Program-made: the position numbers and the translations under genes
DNA from: DAOUAM01 sp034433305
GTDB lineage: Bacteria; Chloroflexota; Dehalococcoidia; Lucifugimonadales; DAOUAM01
Assembly: GCA_034433305.1 (NCBI GenBank)
Contig: DAOUAM010000021.1
Location: 1 to 6,793 of the forward strand
DNA length: 6,793 bases
Direction of reading: 5' to 3'
Shown: positions 1 through 6,362 of the stretch, piece after piece
Numbering within the stretch: position 1 is the first letter of the stretch
Layout: each line of letters begins with the position of its first letter
The notes under the pieces: generated by a model
Told to the model about the DNA's origin: nothing
Database searches by the model: none
What the model saw: only the letters and a program-made list of their open reading frames with translations

Positions 1-51
1 CGCTATTAGCAACCGGTCCTCTGCCAGCGTAAGGCGGAAGGAGCGGTCCAC
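1..51 (-). CDS. Possible N-terminus of a divergent gene, partial
   Basis: Reading leftwards from a GTG at 49-51, the minus strand is open to the window edge and encodes about 17 residues reading VDRSFRLTLAEDRLLIA. The codons mostly end in G or C, as in the real genes here, and an AAGG lies 5 bases before the GTG. The frame also stays open upstream to an ATG at 106-108, but that would force the protein through the palindrome at 61-98 and has no ribosome site. The competing reading is a plus-strand frame ending in TAA at 30-32 (tail LLATGPLPA) with AT-ending codons, which looks less coding. Seventeen codons are too few to name a family. Confidence 0.3.
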   Translation of the reverse strand, partial: MDRSFRLTLAEDRLLIA

Positions 52-60
52 CAGGACCTT

Positions 61-98
61 AAAGCCCAGGGGCCGCCATATGGCTGCCCCTGGGCTTT
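61..98. terminator. Strong hairpin with T-tract, terminator-like
   Basis: AAAGCCCAGGGGC (61-73) pairs perfectly with GCCCCTGGGCTTT (86-98). After one C/T mismatch the stem continues as the self-complementary GCCATATGGC (75-84), so nearly the whole element is double-stranded. On the + strand the stem runs into TTTT (96-99), as in an intrinsic terminator. That would suit a + strand gene ending left of the window or near base 32. If the minus-strand gene at 1-51 is real, the same hairpin would sit in its 5' leader. Structure is seen directly; direction of action is inferred. Confidence 0.6.
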
Positions 99-209
99 TG
101 CCTGGCATTGGCTGGCCGGGGCGTCCACGGCCTGGCAGCACCTCTCTCATAGCCCGGTGAGGCAGGCACGCAGAGCACGCGGGAGTACGCACCAGCAGCC
201 CGGATGGGG

Positions 210-215
210 TAAAAT
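210..215 (+). promoter_or_regulatory. Possible -10 box upstream of dapB
   Basis: TAAAAT (5 of 6 matches to TATAAT) lies 38 bases before the dapB start codon in an otherwise GC-rich leader. No recognisable -35 box sits 16-18 bases upstream, so this is only a weak candidate. The rest of 100-253 holds nothing else I can name. Confidence 0.2.
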
Positions 216-253
216 CCTGTACAACTTGTCGCAATACCCAGAGGAGGGCAGTC

Positions 254-1048
254 ATGGAACCCATCGGAGTTGTTGTCCACGGCGCCTTGGGCAAAATGGG
301 AAGAGAGGTGCTGAATGCCCTCTGCAAGCAGCCAGACATGAAGGCGGTGGGCGCTGTCTCCAGGAGCGCCAGCCCCGGCTCGCTGCCACTGCCCGACGGC
401 TCGGGCCGCATACCCCTTTCCAGCTCCCTGGAGGACGTCATAGGCAGCGCCGGCGTGGTGGTGGACTTCACCAGCGCCGAGGGCGCCATGAAGGCGGTCA
501 GGACGGCCACGGCGCACAAAGTCCACGTCGTCACTGGCTCCACCGGCCTGTCCAGGGACAACCTCAAGGAGGTGGAGGCCCTGGCCCGGGAGCACCAGGT
601 CGGCGTCATAGTGGCGCCCAACTTCGCCCTGGGCGCGGTGCTTATGGTCCACCTGGCGAGAATCGCCGGGCGGTTCTTCGAATACGCGGACCTGACGGAG
701 ATGCACCACGAGGCCAAGATAGACGCGCCATCGGGGACGGCGCTGGCCATCGCGGCGGCGGCGGCCCAGGGCAAAGGCAGCCCCTTCATCGCCCCCAGGG
801 CACAGAAGGAGATAATTCCGGGCACCCGGGGCGGCACCCACGAGGGCGTCAGCATCCACAGCGCCAGGATGCCGGGCCGAGTGGCCCACCACGAGCTTGT
901 GTTCGGCACCCTGGGCCAGACCCTCACCATCCGCCACGACTCCATCAACCGCGAGAGCTTCATGCCAGGCGTCATGATGGCGGTGCGCCACGTGGTCAAG
1001 TCGCCCCCCGGGCTGGTGGTCGGCCTGGACAGGATCATGGGATTGTGA
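254..1048 (+). CDS. dapB: 4-hydroxy-tetrahydrodipicolinate reductase
   Basis: This cytosolic enzyme reduces the dehydrated product of DapA with NAD(P)H to tetrahydrodipicolinate, in the diaminopimelate/lysine pathway. The 264-residue length is normal (E. coli DapB is 273). The N-terminal Rossmann domain has the nucleotide motif HGALGKMG (residues 9-16), then DFTS at 71-74 and GSTG at 95-98. APNFALG (121-127) leads into the catalytic domain. The signature EMHHEAKIDAPSGTA spans 149-163; His151/His152 and Lys155 correspond to the catalytic His and Lys, and PSGT binds substrate. The conserved C-terminal pattern R-GG-HEGVSIHSARMPGRVAHHE is present (192-214). The ATG at 254 follows AGGAGGG at 242-248, an excellent ribosome site with a 5-base gap. 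No other lysine-pathway gene is visible beside it. Confidence 0.97.
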   Translation: MEPIGVVVHGALGKMGREVLNALCKQPDMKAVGAVSRSASPGSLPLPDGSGRIPLSSSLEDVIGSAGVVVDFTSAEGAMKAVRTATAHKVHVVTGSTGLSRDNLKEVEALAREHQVGVIVAPNFALGAVLMVHLARIAGRFFEYADLTEMHHEAKIDAPSGTALAIAAAAAQGKGSPFIAPRAQKEIIPGTRGGTHEGVSIHSARMPGRVAHHELVFGTLGQTLTIRHDSINRESFMPGVMMAVRHVVKSPPGLVVGLDRIMGL

Positions 1049-1374
1049 CGAAAAGTTCACTTTCCGTGCGCGCTGGAAATGCCCGCGTCACGCTCCGGGG
1101 ACAGGCGGACTCTCGCTGGAAACATGGCCGCGACGCCGCTTCTGGCTGGACAGACAGAGGGTAAAGGCCGGGGGCCTCAGCACTCCGGCCTGGCGGCCTG
1201 CGGCGCCAGCCTGGCATGTGCAGCCATGGTGTGGGGTGCCCCGTCTTGTATTGGCCCTGGAGCGGGAGTACACTGAGCTATACCAGCCTGGACTGGTGAA
1301 GGGCGAGGGCATGGCTGAGCGTTCGGCCCCGCCAGGCCAGCGGACGGTGACGGCCACTCGCAAGGAGGAAGTCT
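1049..1374. other. 326-bp gap between dapB and aminotransferase
   Basis: I see no convincing gene here. It holds a GC-rich 7-bp hairpin (AGGCCGG 1165-1171 with CCGGCCT 1185-1191, 13-base loop) without a T-tract, which could weakly end dapB transcription. It also holds a possible promoter near 1246-1274. A 26-codon frame from ATG 1311 to TGA 1391 overlaps the aminotransferase start, but has a poor ribosome site. The gap size and candidate promoter suggest the aminotransferase is transcribed separately from dapB. Confidence 0.5.
1246..1274 (+). promoter_or_regulatory. Candidate promoter for the aminotransferase
   Basis: TTGTAT (1246-1251) and TACACT (1269-1274) are separated by exactly 17 bases, the usual spacing for a housekeeping sigma factor. 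Matches to consensus are 3 of 6 for the -35 and 4 of 6 for the -10. The predicted start near 1281 would give a leader of about 95 bases before the ATG at 1375. In GC-rich DNA this AT-containing pair stands out, but it is a prediction by eye. Confidence 0.35.
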
Positions 1375-2757
1375 ATGGCGGTGCTACCTGAGACCGAGGC
1401 CCTGCGGCAGTCTTCCTTGCGCCATCTCTGGATGCACAACCGCGACTGGGTGGAGATGGCCGAGGGTGGTGAGCCGCTCATCATCGTGGGGGGCCAGGGG
1501 ACCAGGGTCACAGACTCTCAGGGCAGGTCATGGATAGACGTCAACGGCGGCTACTCCTCGGTGAATGTCGGCTATGGCAGGACGGAGATCGCCGAGGCCG
1601 CCTACGAGCAAATGCGCAAGCTGGCCTACTTCCCCAACGGCACCACCACGGTACCGACCATCAAGCTGGCGGAGAAGCTGGCGGAACTGGCGCCGGGCAG
1701 TCTGAAGCGGGTCTTCCCCGTCAGCGGCGGCTCCGAGGCCAACGAGACCGCCCTCAAGATCGCCAGGGCCTACCACCACCGTCGCGGCGAGCATGGGCGC
1801 TACAAGGTCATCAGCCGCAAAGGCTCCTACCACGGCGCCACCGGGGGAGTCCTGTGGCTGGGAGGCCGCAGCAACGCCGACCGCGTGGACTACGAGCCTG
1901 CCTATCCCGGCATGGTGTACGCGCCTCAGCCCAATCCCTACCACTGCGAGCTGGGCGGCAAGACACCTTCCCAGTGTGCCACCCTCTGCGCCAGGGCCGT
2001 GGAAGACCTCATTCTGTTCCACAGGCCCGAGACGGTGGCAGCCGTCATAGCGGAGCCTGTCTGCGCCTCCGTCGGCGCGGCGGTCCCGGGCGACGAGTAC
2101 TGGCCCATGCTGCGGGAAATCTGCGACAAGTACGGCGTCCTCCTCATCGCCGACGAGGTAATCACGGGCTTCGGGCGCACGGGCAAGATGTTCGCCGTGG
2201 AGCACTGGGGCGTGGTCCCGGACATTATGACGGTGGCCAAGGGAATAAGCAGCAGCTACCTGCCCCTGGCTGCCGCCGTAGCCAGGCAGGAAGTGGCCGA
2301 CGCCTTCGCCGGCGAGGACAGGTACTTCCGGCACGTCCTGACCTTCAGCGGCCACCCGGTATCGGCGGCGGCCGCGCTGAAGAACATCGAGATTATCCAG
2401 CGGGAGGGCCTGGTGCAGAACGCCGCACAGGTGGGGGCCTACTTCCTGGAGCAGTTGCAGGGCCTCAAGGAGGAGCACCCCATCATCGGGGACGTGCGGG
2501 GCATAGGGCTGCTGCTGGCCATCGAGCTGGTCAGCGACCGCGAGACCAGGGCGGGCTTTCCGGCAGACCTGGAGCTAGGCGACCGGCTCACAGAGAAGTT
2601 CCGGCAGAAGGGGCTTATCCTGCGCACCGGCGGGCAGACCATCCCCATTGCGCCGCCCCTCTGCATCACCCGCGCCGAGGTGGACGAGATTACCAACGCC
2701 ATAGACCAGTCCCTCGCTGAAATCGAGAACGAACTGCTGGCCGAACTCCAGGAGTAG
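1375..2757 (+). CDS. Class III PLP-dependent aminotransferase
   Basis: This is a fold-type I, class III (omega) transaminase of 460 residues, full length for the family. It should transfer an amino group between a terminal or amino-acid amine donor and a keto acid such as pyruvate, using pyridoxal phosphate. Visible motifs are SGGSEANE (117-124, phosphate binding), SYHG (151-154, aromatic ring stacking), LIADEVITGFGRTG (258-271, Asp260 binding the pyridine nitrogen), MTVAKG with Schiff-base Lys289, and TFSGHP (323-328). A three-cysteine segment (C191, C201, C205) sits just before the EDLI..ETVAAVIAEPV region. Members of this broad group are annotated as taurine-pyruvate, putrescine or beta-alanine aminotransferases; the sequence alone does not fix the substrate. 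Start ATG 1375 follows AAGGAGG (1362-1368) at ideal distance. The NYN gene follows after 72 bases with no terminator between, so the two may be co-transcribed. Confidence 0.93.
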   Translation: MAVLPETEALRQSSLRHLWMHNRDWVEMAEGGEPLIIVGGQGTRVTDSQGRSWIDVNGGYSSVNVGYGRTEIAEAAYEQMRKLAYFPNGTTTVPTIKLAEKLAELAPGSLKRVFPVSGGSEANETALKIARAYHHRRGEHGRYKVISRKGSYHGATGGVLWLGGRSNADRVDYEPAYPGMVYAPQPNPYHCELGGKTPSQCATLCARAVEDLILFHRPETVAAVIAEPVCASVGAAVPGDEYWPMLREICDKYGVLLIADEVITGFGRTGKMFAVEHWGVVPDIMTVAKGISSSYLPLAAAVARQEVADAFAGEDRYFRHVLTFSGHPVSAAAALKNIEIIQREGLVQNAAQVGAYFLEQLQGLKEEHPIIGDVRGIGLLLAIELVSDRETRAGFPADLELGDRLTEKFRQKGLILRTGGQTIPIAPPLCITRAEVDEITNAIDQSLAEIENELLAELQE

Positions 2758-2829
2758 CTCAGGCCTGTGGCCACGGCAAGACCAAGGGTTTGAAGGGTAG
2801 GGAGGGTGGAAAGACTTGGAAGAAGAGAC

Positions 2830-3693
2830 ATGTATTACAACGGCCCAAGAAATGACACGCCAAGAGACAGGTCCTCTCGGGACATTGCTATGCCAACCCC
2901 CCCGCATAACAGGTACTTTAACAGAGTTGACGGCAGCGAGACGGTAGCCATATTCATAGACGGCAGCAATCTATACCACAGTCTGGAAGAGAACTGCAAA
3001 CGGTTCGACGTGGACTTTGGCGCCTTCACCCAGAAGCTGTGTAAGGGCAGGAAACTGTTCCGTACTTACTACTACAATGTGCTCAGGGACCCGGAGCGGA
3101 ATCCCCAGGCGTACCAGGACCAGCAGAAGTTCCTGAGCGCCCTCTACAACACGCCCTACCTGGAGGTGCGCCTGGGAGCAGCCAAGGTCCGGGGCGAGAT
3201 AGCCATTGAAAAGGGCGTGGACATCATGCTGGCCACCGACCTACTGCGCTTCGCGTGGCAGGACCTCTACGACGTGGCTATCCTGGTCAGCGGCGACGGC
3301 GACTTCGCCTATGCCCTCCAGGCCATCAAGAACATAGGGAAACACGTGGAGGTGGCCGCGTTCCCGGCCAACATGTCCTGGGAGCTGGCCCAGGTGGCTG
3401 ATACCTGCGAGTTCTTCACCCCGGACTACTTCGGTGACCTGTGGAGCCGAAGGCGCGCGGGACTGCGCAATGGCGACCAGTACTCAGACCCCCAGCGGCG
3501 TGGTGGCTGGCGCCCCATGCCTCGGGTGCGCCGGCCTGGCCCTCCCTACGGGCACCCCTATGACAGCAGGCCGCCGGAGTTTGACCAGCGCCCCCAGGAG
3601 CCAGCCGAGCCTGGCGTGGAGCGCATGGAGCCTCCTCACTACTCCCAGGAGGTGCCCGACGAGTCGCCGGCACCGGAGGAGGAAAACCGGTAG
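2830..3693 (+). CDS. NYN-domain (LabA/DUF88-like) putative nuclease
   Basis: A 287-residue protein with a PIN-like NYN domain at about residues 37-202. NYN proteins are metal-dependent RNases or RNA-binding regulators. The acidic active-site set is visible: D44 in FIDGSN, D131 and D137 in GVDIMLATDLL, and D156/D158 in LVSGDGDF. The segment GKHVEV..FPANMSWELAQVADTCEFF (170-196) is typical of the LabA/DUF88 group. After about residue 206 comes a low-complexity tail, first Arg/Pro/Gly-rich and then acidic Pro/Glu-rich, probably disordered and possibly RNA-binding. I chose ATG 2830 because GGAAG (2818-2822) sits 7 bases before it. An in-frame GTG at 2806 would add 8 residues but its purine-rich site abuts the codon, and ATG 2890 would remove 20 residues of non-conserved N-terminus. 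The cellular target is unknown; cyanobacterial LabA has been linked to circadian output, which does not transfer here. Confidence 0.88.
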   Translation: MYYNGPRNDTPRDRSSRDIAMPTPPHNRYFNRVDGSETVAIFIDGSNLYHSLEENCKRFDVDFGAFTQKLCKGRKLFRTYYYNVLRDPERNPQAYQDQQKFLSALYNTPYLEVRLGAAKVRGEIAIEKGVDIMLATDLLRFAWQDLYDVAILVSGDGDFAYALQAIKNIGKHVEVAAFPANMSWELAQVADTCEFFTPDYFGDLWSRRRAGLRNGDQYSDPQRRGGWRPMPRVRRPGPPYGHPYDSRPPEFDQRPQEPAEPGVERMEPPHYSQEVPDESPAPEEENR

Positions 3694-3947
3694 GCCCCTG
3701 GCCCTCTCCTCCCGCGTCCCACGGGAGGCAGGCGCTGCCAATCTCACCTCCAGTATGCCAGGGCACAGCGTCGGCTGAGCGATGGCCCCCTTCCTGGCCT
3801 TGCCTGCATACCAGCCCCGCTAGGCTGGGACGTGGGGTATAGCGCAGGCTTCCGCCAGGCAATGCAGGCCGGCGCCAGGGAAAATGCTCACCCCGGTTAG
3901 CCCAGGGAGGCGGCGGAAATCGTCGCGCCTCGGCTTGACAGGCAGTG
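3694..3947. other. 254-bp convergent intergenic region with hairpins
   Basis: The NYN gene (+) and the SDR gene (-) end towards each other here, and no gene lies between. Hairpins seen: CCTCCCG (3708-3714) with CGGGAGG (3722-3728); CCAGCC (3811-3816) with GGCTGG (3823-3828); and a wider pair GCCTGCAT (3802-3809) with ATGCAGGC (3862-3869) that encloses the second hairpin. None has a clean T-tract, so they are at best GC-rich terminator candidates. Confidence 0.45.
3708..3728 (+). terminator. GC-rich hairpin just after the NYN gene
   Basis: A perfect 7-bp stem (CCTCCCG / CGGGAGG) with a 7-base loop begins 14 bases after the NYN stop codon. Position suits transcription termination, but there is no following T run, so factor-independent termination is doubtful. 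Confidence 0.3.
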
Positions 3948-5108
3948 CTAGCTGCGTGCCATCTTGACAAGCCGCGCCGCGCCAGCCATGCCGCGCCTGG
4001 ATGCCGCGCGCCGGGCCATCATACGGCCCATGGGCCTGGCTACGGGAAGCGTGACGCGGGCTGCCCGGGCACGCCGGCGCCAGGGCATGACCTGCTTGCT
4101 CATGCGCTCCCAGAAGGACTCGCGCCTCGCCATGCGTGGCCTGAGCCAGAACCATCCCCACAGTGCCATACCGACCAGCGCGAAGGCCCCGGCTATAGCC
4201 GCCGGTGCCATGGGGCCACGGCTCACGGCCCGCCAGCCTCCGCTCACCCTCGCCCAATGGGGCATAGGCTCAAACAGGTTGCCCATGGTGGGTGGCGCTG
4301 GCTCGTCCAGGAAGTGCCGCTTCTCGGCGCGCCGCGCGTACATCCGGTCGGACATGCCCGGCGCGACGGCATGCATGAACCCCATCATGCGCCCCATGCT
4401 TCCCACCGTGACCTCGCGCCTGGGGGACTCGGCGCAATCGGCGATGGCCCTGGCCACGTCCTCGGCCGGCAGGATGGGCGGCAATGGCCTGACGGCGCGG
4501 CCGGTAAAGTTGGCGGCCTGCTGGAACAGCGGGGTGTCTATGGAGGCAGGCAGAATGGTGCATACGTGTATGTCCGGGGTGTCCACCAGCTCCTGCCTCA
4601 AGCACTCGGAAAGGCCCAGGATGGCCGCCTTACTGGCGACGTACGCGCTGATGTACGGGAGGCCCGTTTCGCCCACCACCGACGAGACGTTGATGAGGAC
4701 GCCGCTTCCCTGCTCGCGGAAGTAGGGCAGCACGGCCCGCGCGCCGTGAATGTAGCCGAAGAGGTTGGTGTCAATGACACGACGGAAGGCTTCCGATGGG
4801 GCTTCCTCGAACCGTGCGAACATGGTGACCGCCGCGTTGTTCACCCAGGTGTCAATGTGCCCGAAGTCCCGCACGGCGCGCCGTGCCAACTCCTGGACGG
4901 CTGACTCGCTGGCGACGTCAGTCGTCATAGCCAGCGCCTTGCCTCCCAGGTGCTCGCATACGGCGGCCAGCTCTTTGAGCGCGGCTTCCCTGCGGGCCGC
5001 CAGCACCACCGTCGCGCCCCGCCTGGCGAACTCCAGCGCCGTTGCTCGGCCAATACCGCTGGAGGCGCCGGTTACCACCACTACCGAGTCCTGCACCTTC
5101 CTGCTCAC
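3948..5108 (-). CDS. Short-chain dehydrogenase with C-terminal membrane segment
   Basis: A 386-residue SDR oxidoreductase, clearly longer than the 250-280 residues of classical members. The catalytic domain is complete: TGASSGIG cofactor loop (13-20), basic residues R39/R40 after the second strand suggesting NADP(H), D64, NNAA (90-93), active-site N115, S143, and the Tyr156-x-x-x-Lys160 pair. The region to about residue 283, ending in NLFEPMP, resembles the longer SDRs of the PRK07109 type, whose substrates are unknown. After it comes one hydrophobic segment (about 303-322, AIAGAFALVGMALWGWFWL), then a 64-residue tail with 18 Arg, 2 Lys and only 2 Glu. By the positive-inside rule the tail would be cytoplasmic. 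The start is GTG 5108 (residues MSRKVQ), with the G-rich GGGGGTGGAG just before it; an upstream ATG is out of frame. It lies downstream of the reductase gene on the same strand but 211 bp away. Confidence 0.9.
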   Translation of the reverse strand: MSRKVQDSVVVVTGASSGIGRATALEFARRGATVVLAARREAALKELAAVCEHLGGKALAMTTDVASESAVQELARRAVRDFGHIDTWVNNAAVTMFARFEEAPSEAFRRVIDTNLFGYIHGARAVLPYFREQGSGVLINVSSVVGETGLPYISAYVASKAAILGLSECLRQELVDTPDIHVCTILPASIDTPLFQQAANFTGRAVRPLPPILPAEDVARAIADCAESPRREVTVGSMGRMMGFMHAVAPGMSDRMYARRAEKRHFLDEPAPPTMGNLFEPMPHWARVSGGWRAVSRGPMAPAAIAGAFALVGMALWGWFWLRPRMARRESFWERMSKQVMPWRRRARAARVTLPVARPMGRMMARRAASRRGMAGAARLVKMARS

Positions 5109-5194
5109 GCTCCACCCCCATACCCCGGCTAGTACTGTGGCCCAGGCGGCCTCAGCCCAAGTTTAAGGCCGGCCCGCTCGCGCCTGAAATAGCG

Positions 5195-5231
5195 TAACTA
5201 GCCGATTGCCCTAGCCATCTTGTGCTAGTTA
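5195..5231. repeat. 8-bp inverted repeat, possible operator
   Basis: TAACTAGC (5195-5202) and GCTAGTTA (5224-5231) are perfect inverted copies 21 bases apart, in an AT-richer patch 87-123 bp upstream of the SDR start. The spacer also has CTAGCC. The layout fits a dimeric regulator site or a loose hairpin; which regulator cannot be told. Confidence 0.35.
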
Positions 5232-5255
5232 GGCCACCCTGTGCAGGTCTTTACG

Positions 5256-5303
5256 GGCGAAGCCTCTGCAAGACACGCCGTCGCGGCTTGCGGAGGCTTC
5301 GCC
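5256..5303 (-). terminator. Long hairpin after the reductase gene
   Basis: GGCGAAGCCTC (5256-5266) pairs with GAGGCTTCGCC (5293-5303). After one T/G position, GCAAG (5268-5272) pairs with CTTGC (5287-5291), leaving a 14-base loop. It begins 16 bases beyond the reductase stop codon (minus strand). No T-tract follows on the minus strand, so it may terminate poorly, protect the mRNA 3' end, or act as a partial block before the SDR gene. Confidence 0.5.
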
Positions 5304-5319
5304 TTGTCTGTCAGGGCAC

Positions 5320-6297
5320 CTATGCCAGGGTATACCCGACGGCGTGCAGCTCGCAGCGGGTGGGCTGCCTGGAGACGTACTCGTAGGCCGAGGTGGCGGC
5401 CAGGGCGCCCTGGGCGGCGGCGGTTATGGTCTGCTTGAGCTCTCCAGAGGCGTCGGTGACGTCGCCGGCGGCGAACACGCCGGGGACGTTGGTCCGCATG
5501 TACTTGTCCACCTTGATCTCGTTGCGCTCGTTGAGCTCAACGCCTAGCTGCCTTGCCAGCTCGGCCCTCGGCTCGGCGCCAATCTCGATGAACAGGCCGT
5601 CCAGGGCCAGCTCGCTGGAGCCGTTGTAGGGCCTGTCCAGGACAACGCCGGTCAGCCCGTCCTTGCCCTTGAGCTGAATGACGTTGGTGCTGAAAATCCG
5701 CTCCACGTTGGGCCGCTCGTCCAGCAGGCGCAGGTTGATAGGCTCGGGGCGGACAAATTTTTCGCGGCGGTAGATGATGTAGACCTTCCGGGCGTAATTG
5801 CTCAGGAGGATGGCGCCTTTAATGGCGGCGTCGCCACCGCCCACTACCGCCACGACGTTGCCCCTGTGAAGCGGCGCGTCGCAGGTGGAGCAGTAGGACA
5901 CACCCTTGCCGGTCCACTCGTCCTCGTGGGGCAGGCCCAGCTTCCTGCGCTCCCGGCCCACGGCCAGGACCACCGAGGCGCCAAGGTACTTGTTGCCTTC
6001 GGATGTGGTGGCCTCGAAGCAGTTGCCTTTCCTGGCCAGCGAGGCCACGTCCTCCTCCACGATGGGCACGTTATACTTCTCCGCCTGCTGGCGGAACTTC
6101 AACATAAGCTCAAAGCCCTCTATCTCTGGATAGCCAGGGTAGTTCTCGATGAGGCCGCCGGTGGCCGTCTCGCCGCCAAAGCTAGCGCCGAATATGATGG
6201 GCTTCATCTGGTAGCGGGCGGCATACATGGCCGCCGCGTAGGCTGCGGCTCCCTGTCCGACTATCAAGACATCGTAAGTGGCGTTCTGTGTGGTCAT
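5320..6297 (-). CDS. trxB: Thioredoxin-reductase-like flavoprotein
   Basis: A 325-residue FAD and pyridine-nucleotide disulfide oxidoreductase, matching the length of low-molecular-weight thioredoxin reductases that pass electrons from NADPH to thioredoxin in the cytoplasm. The FAD-binding start is GQGAAAYAAA (14-23). The redox-active pair is CSTC at 136-139 followed by Asp140, as in E. coli CATCD. The NADPH domain has GGGDAA (153-158) and YRREKFVRPEP (176-186), retaining the Arg set that binds the NADPH phosphate. The C-terminal FAD motif VFAAGDV (274-280) and the KQTITAAAQGALAA helix (288-301) are present. The FAD loop lacks the common Pro-Ala-Gly (it reads AAA), a mild departure. I chose ATG 6297 because homology begins there; GGAG lies 12 bases upstream, a little far. 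In-frame ATGs at 6339 and 6420 would add unrelated residues. No thioredoxin gene is visible nearby. Confidence 0.9.
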   Translation of the reverse strand: MTTQNATYDVLIVGQGAAAYAAAMYAARYQMKPIIFGASFGGETATGGLIENYPGYPEIEGFELMLKFRQQAEKYNVPIVEEDVASLARKGNCFEATTSEGNKYLGASVVLAVGRERRKLGLPHEDEWTGKGVSYCSTCDAPLHRGNVVAVVGGGDAAIKGAILLSNYARKVYIIYRREKFVRPEPINLRLLDERPNVERIFSTNVIQLKGKDGLTGVVLDRPYNGSSELALDGLFIEIGAEPRAELARQLGVELNERNEIKVDKYMRTNVPGVFAAGDVTDASGELKQTITAAAQGALAATSAYEYVSRQPTRCELHAVGYTLA

Positions 6298-6362
6298 TTC
6301 TATTCTATTCTCCAGGGGGTATGAATCTCTTACTTTCATGGTAGCGCAGATGCGGCTTCTTT

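Larger units (their letters stand above)
5109..5319. other. 211-bp gap between reductase and SDR genes
   Basis: No gene is seen. It contains a 17-position hairpin near the reductase stop and an 8-bp inverted repeat nearer the SDR start, listed separately. I find no clear -35/-10 pair for the SDR. Confidence 0.4.

Noticed and set aside
59..1060. Long minus-strand open frame of 333 codons opposite dapB
   Set aside because: It is antisense to a gene with full DapB motifs and has His/Gly/Arg-rich shadow composition with no recognisable domain.
1311..1391. 26-codon frame overlapping the aminotransferase start, possible leader peptide
   Set aside because: Poor ribosome site (GGGCGAGGG), no run of regulatory codons and no attenuator hairpin pair seen.
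1528..2478. Long minus-strand open frame opposite the aminotransferase
   Set aside because: Shadow of a high-GC gene; no motifs, and the opposite strand carries all class III aminotransferase signatures.
2758..2829. Terminator between the aminotransferase and NYN genes
   Set aside because: Only a 4-bp stem (GGCC/GGCC) is present and there is no T-tract.
3945..4904. Long plus-strand open frame opposite the SDR
   Set aside because: Composition is typical of an antisense shadow and the SDR on the minus strand has an intact active site.
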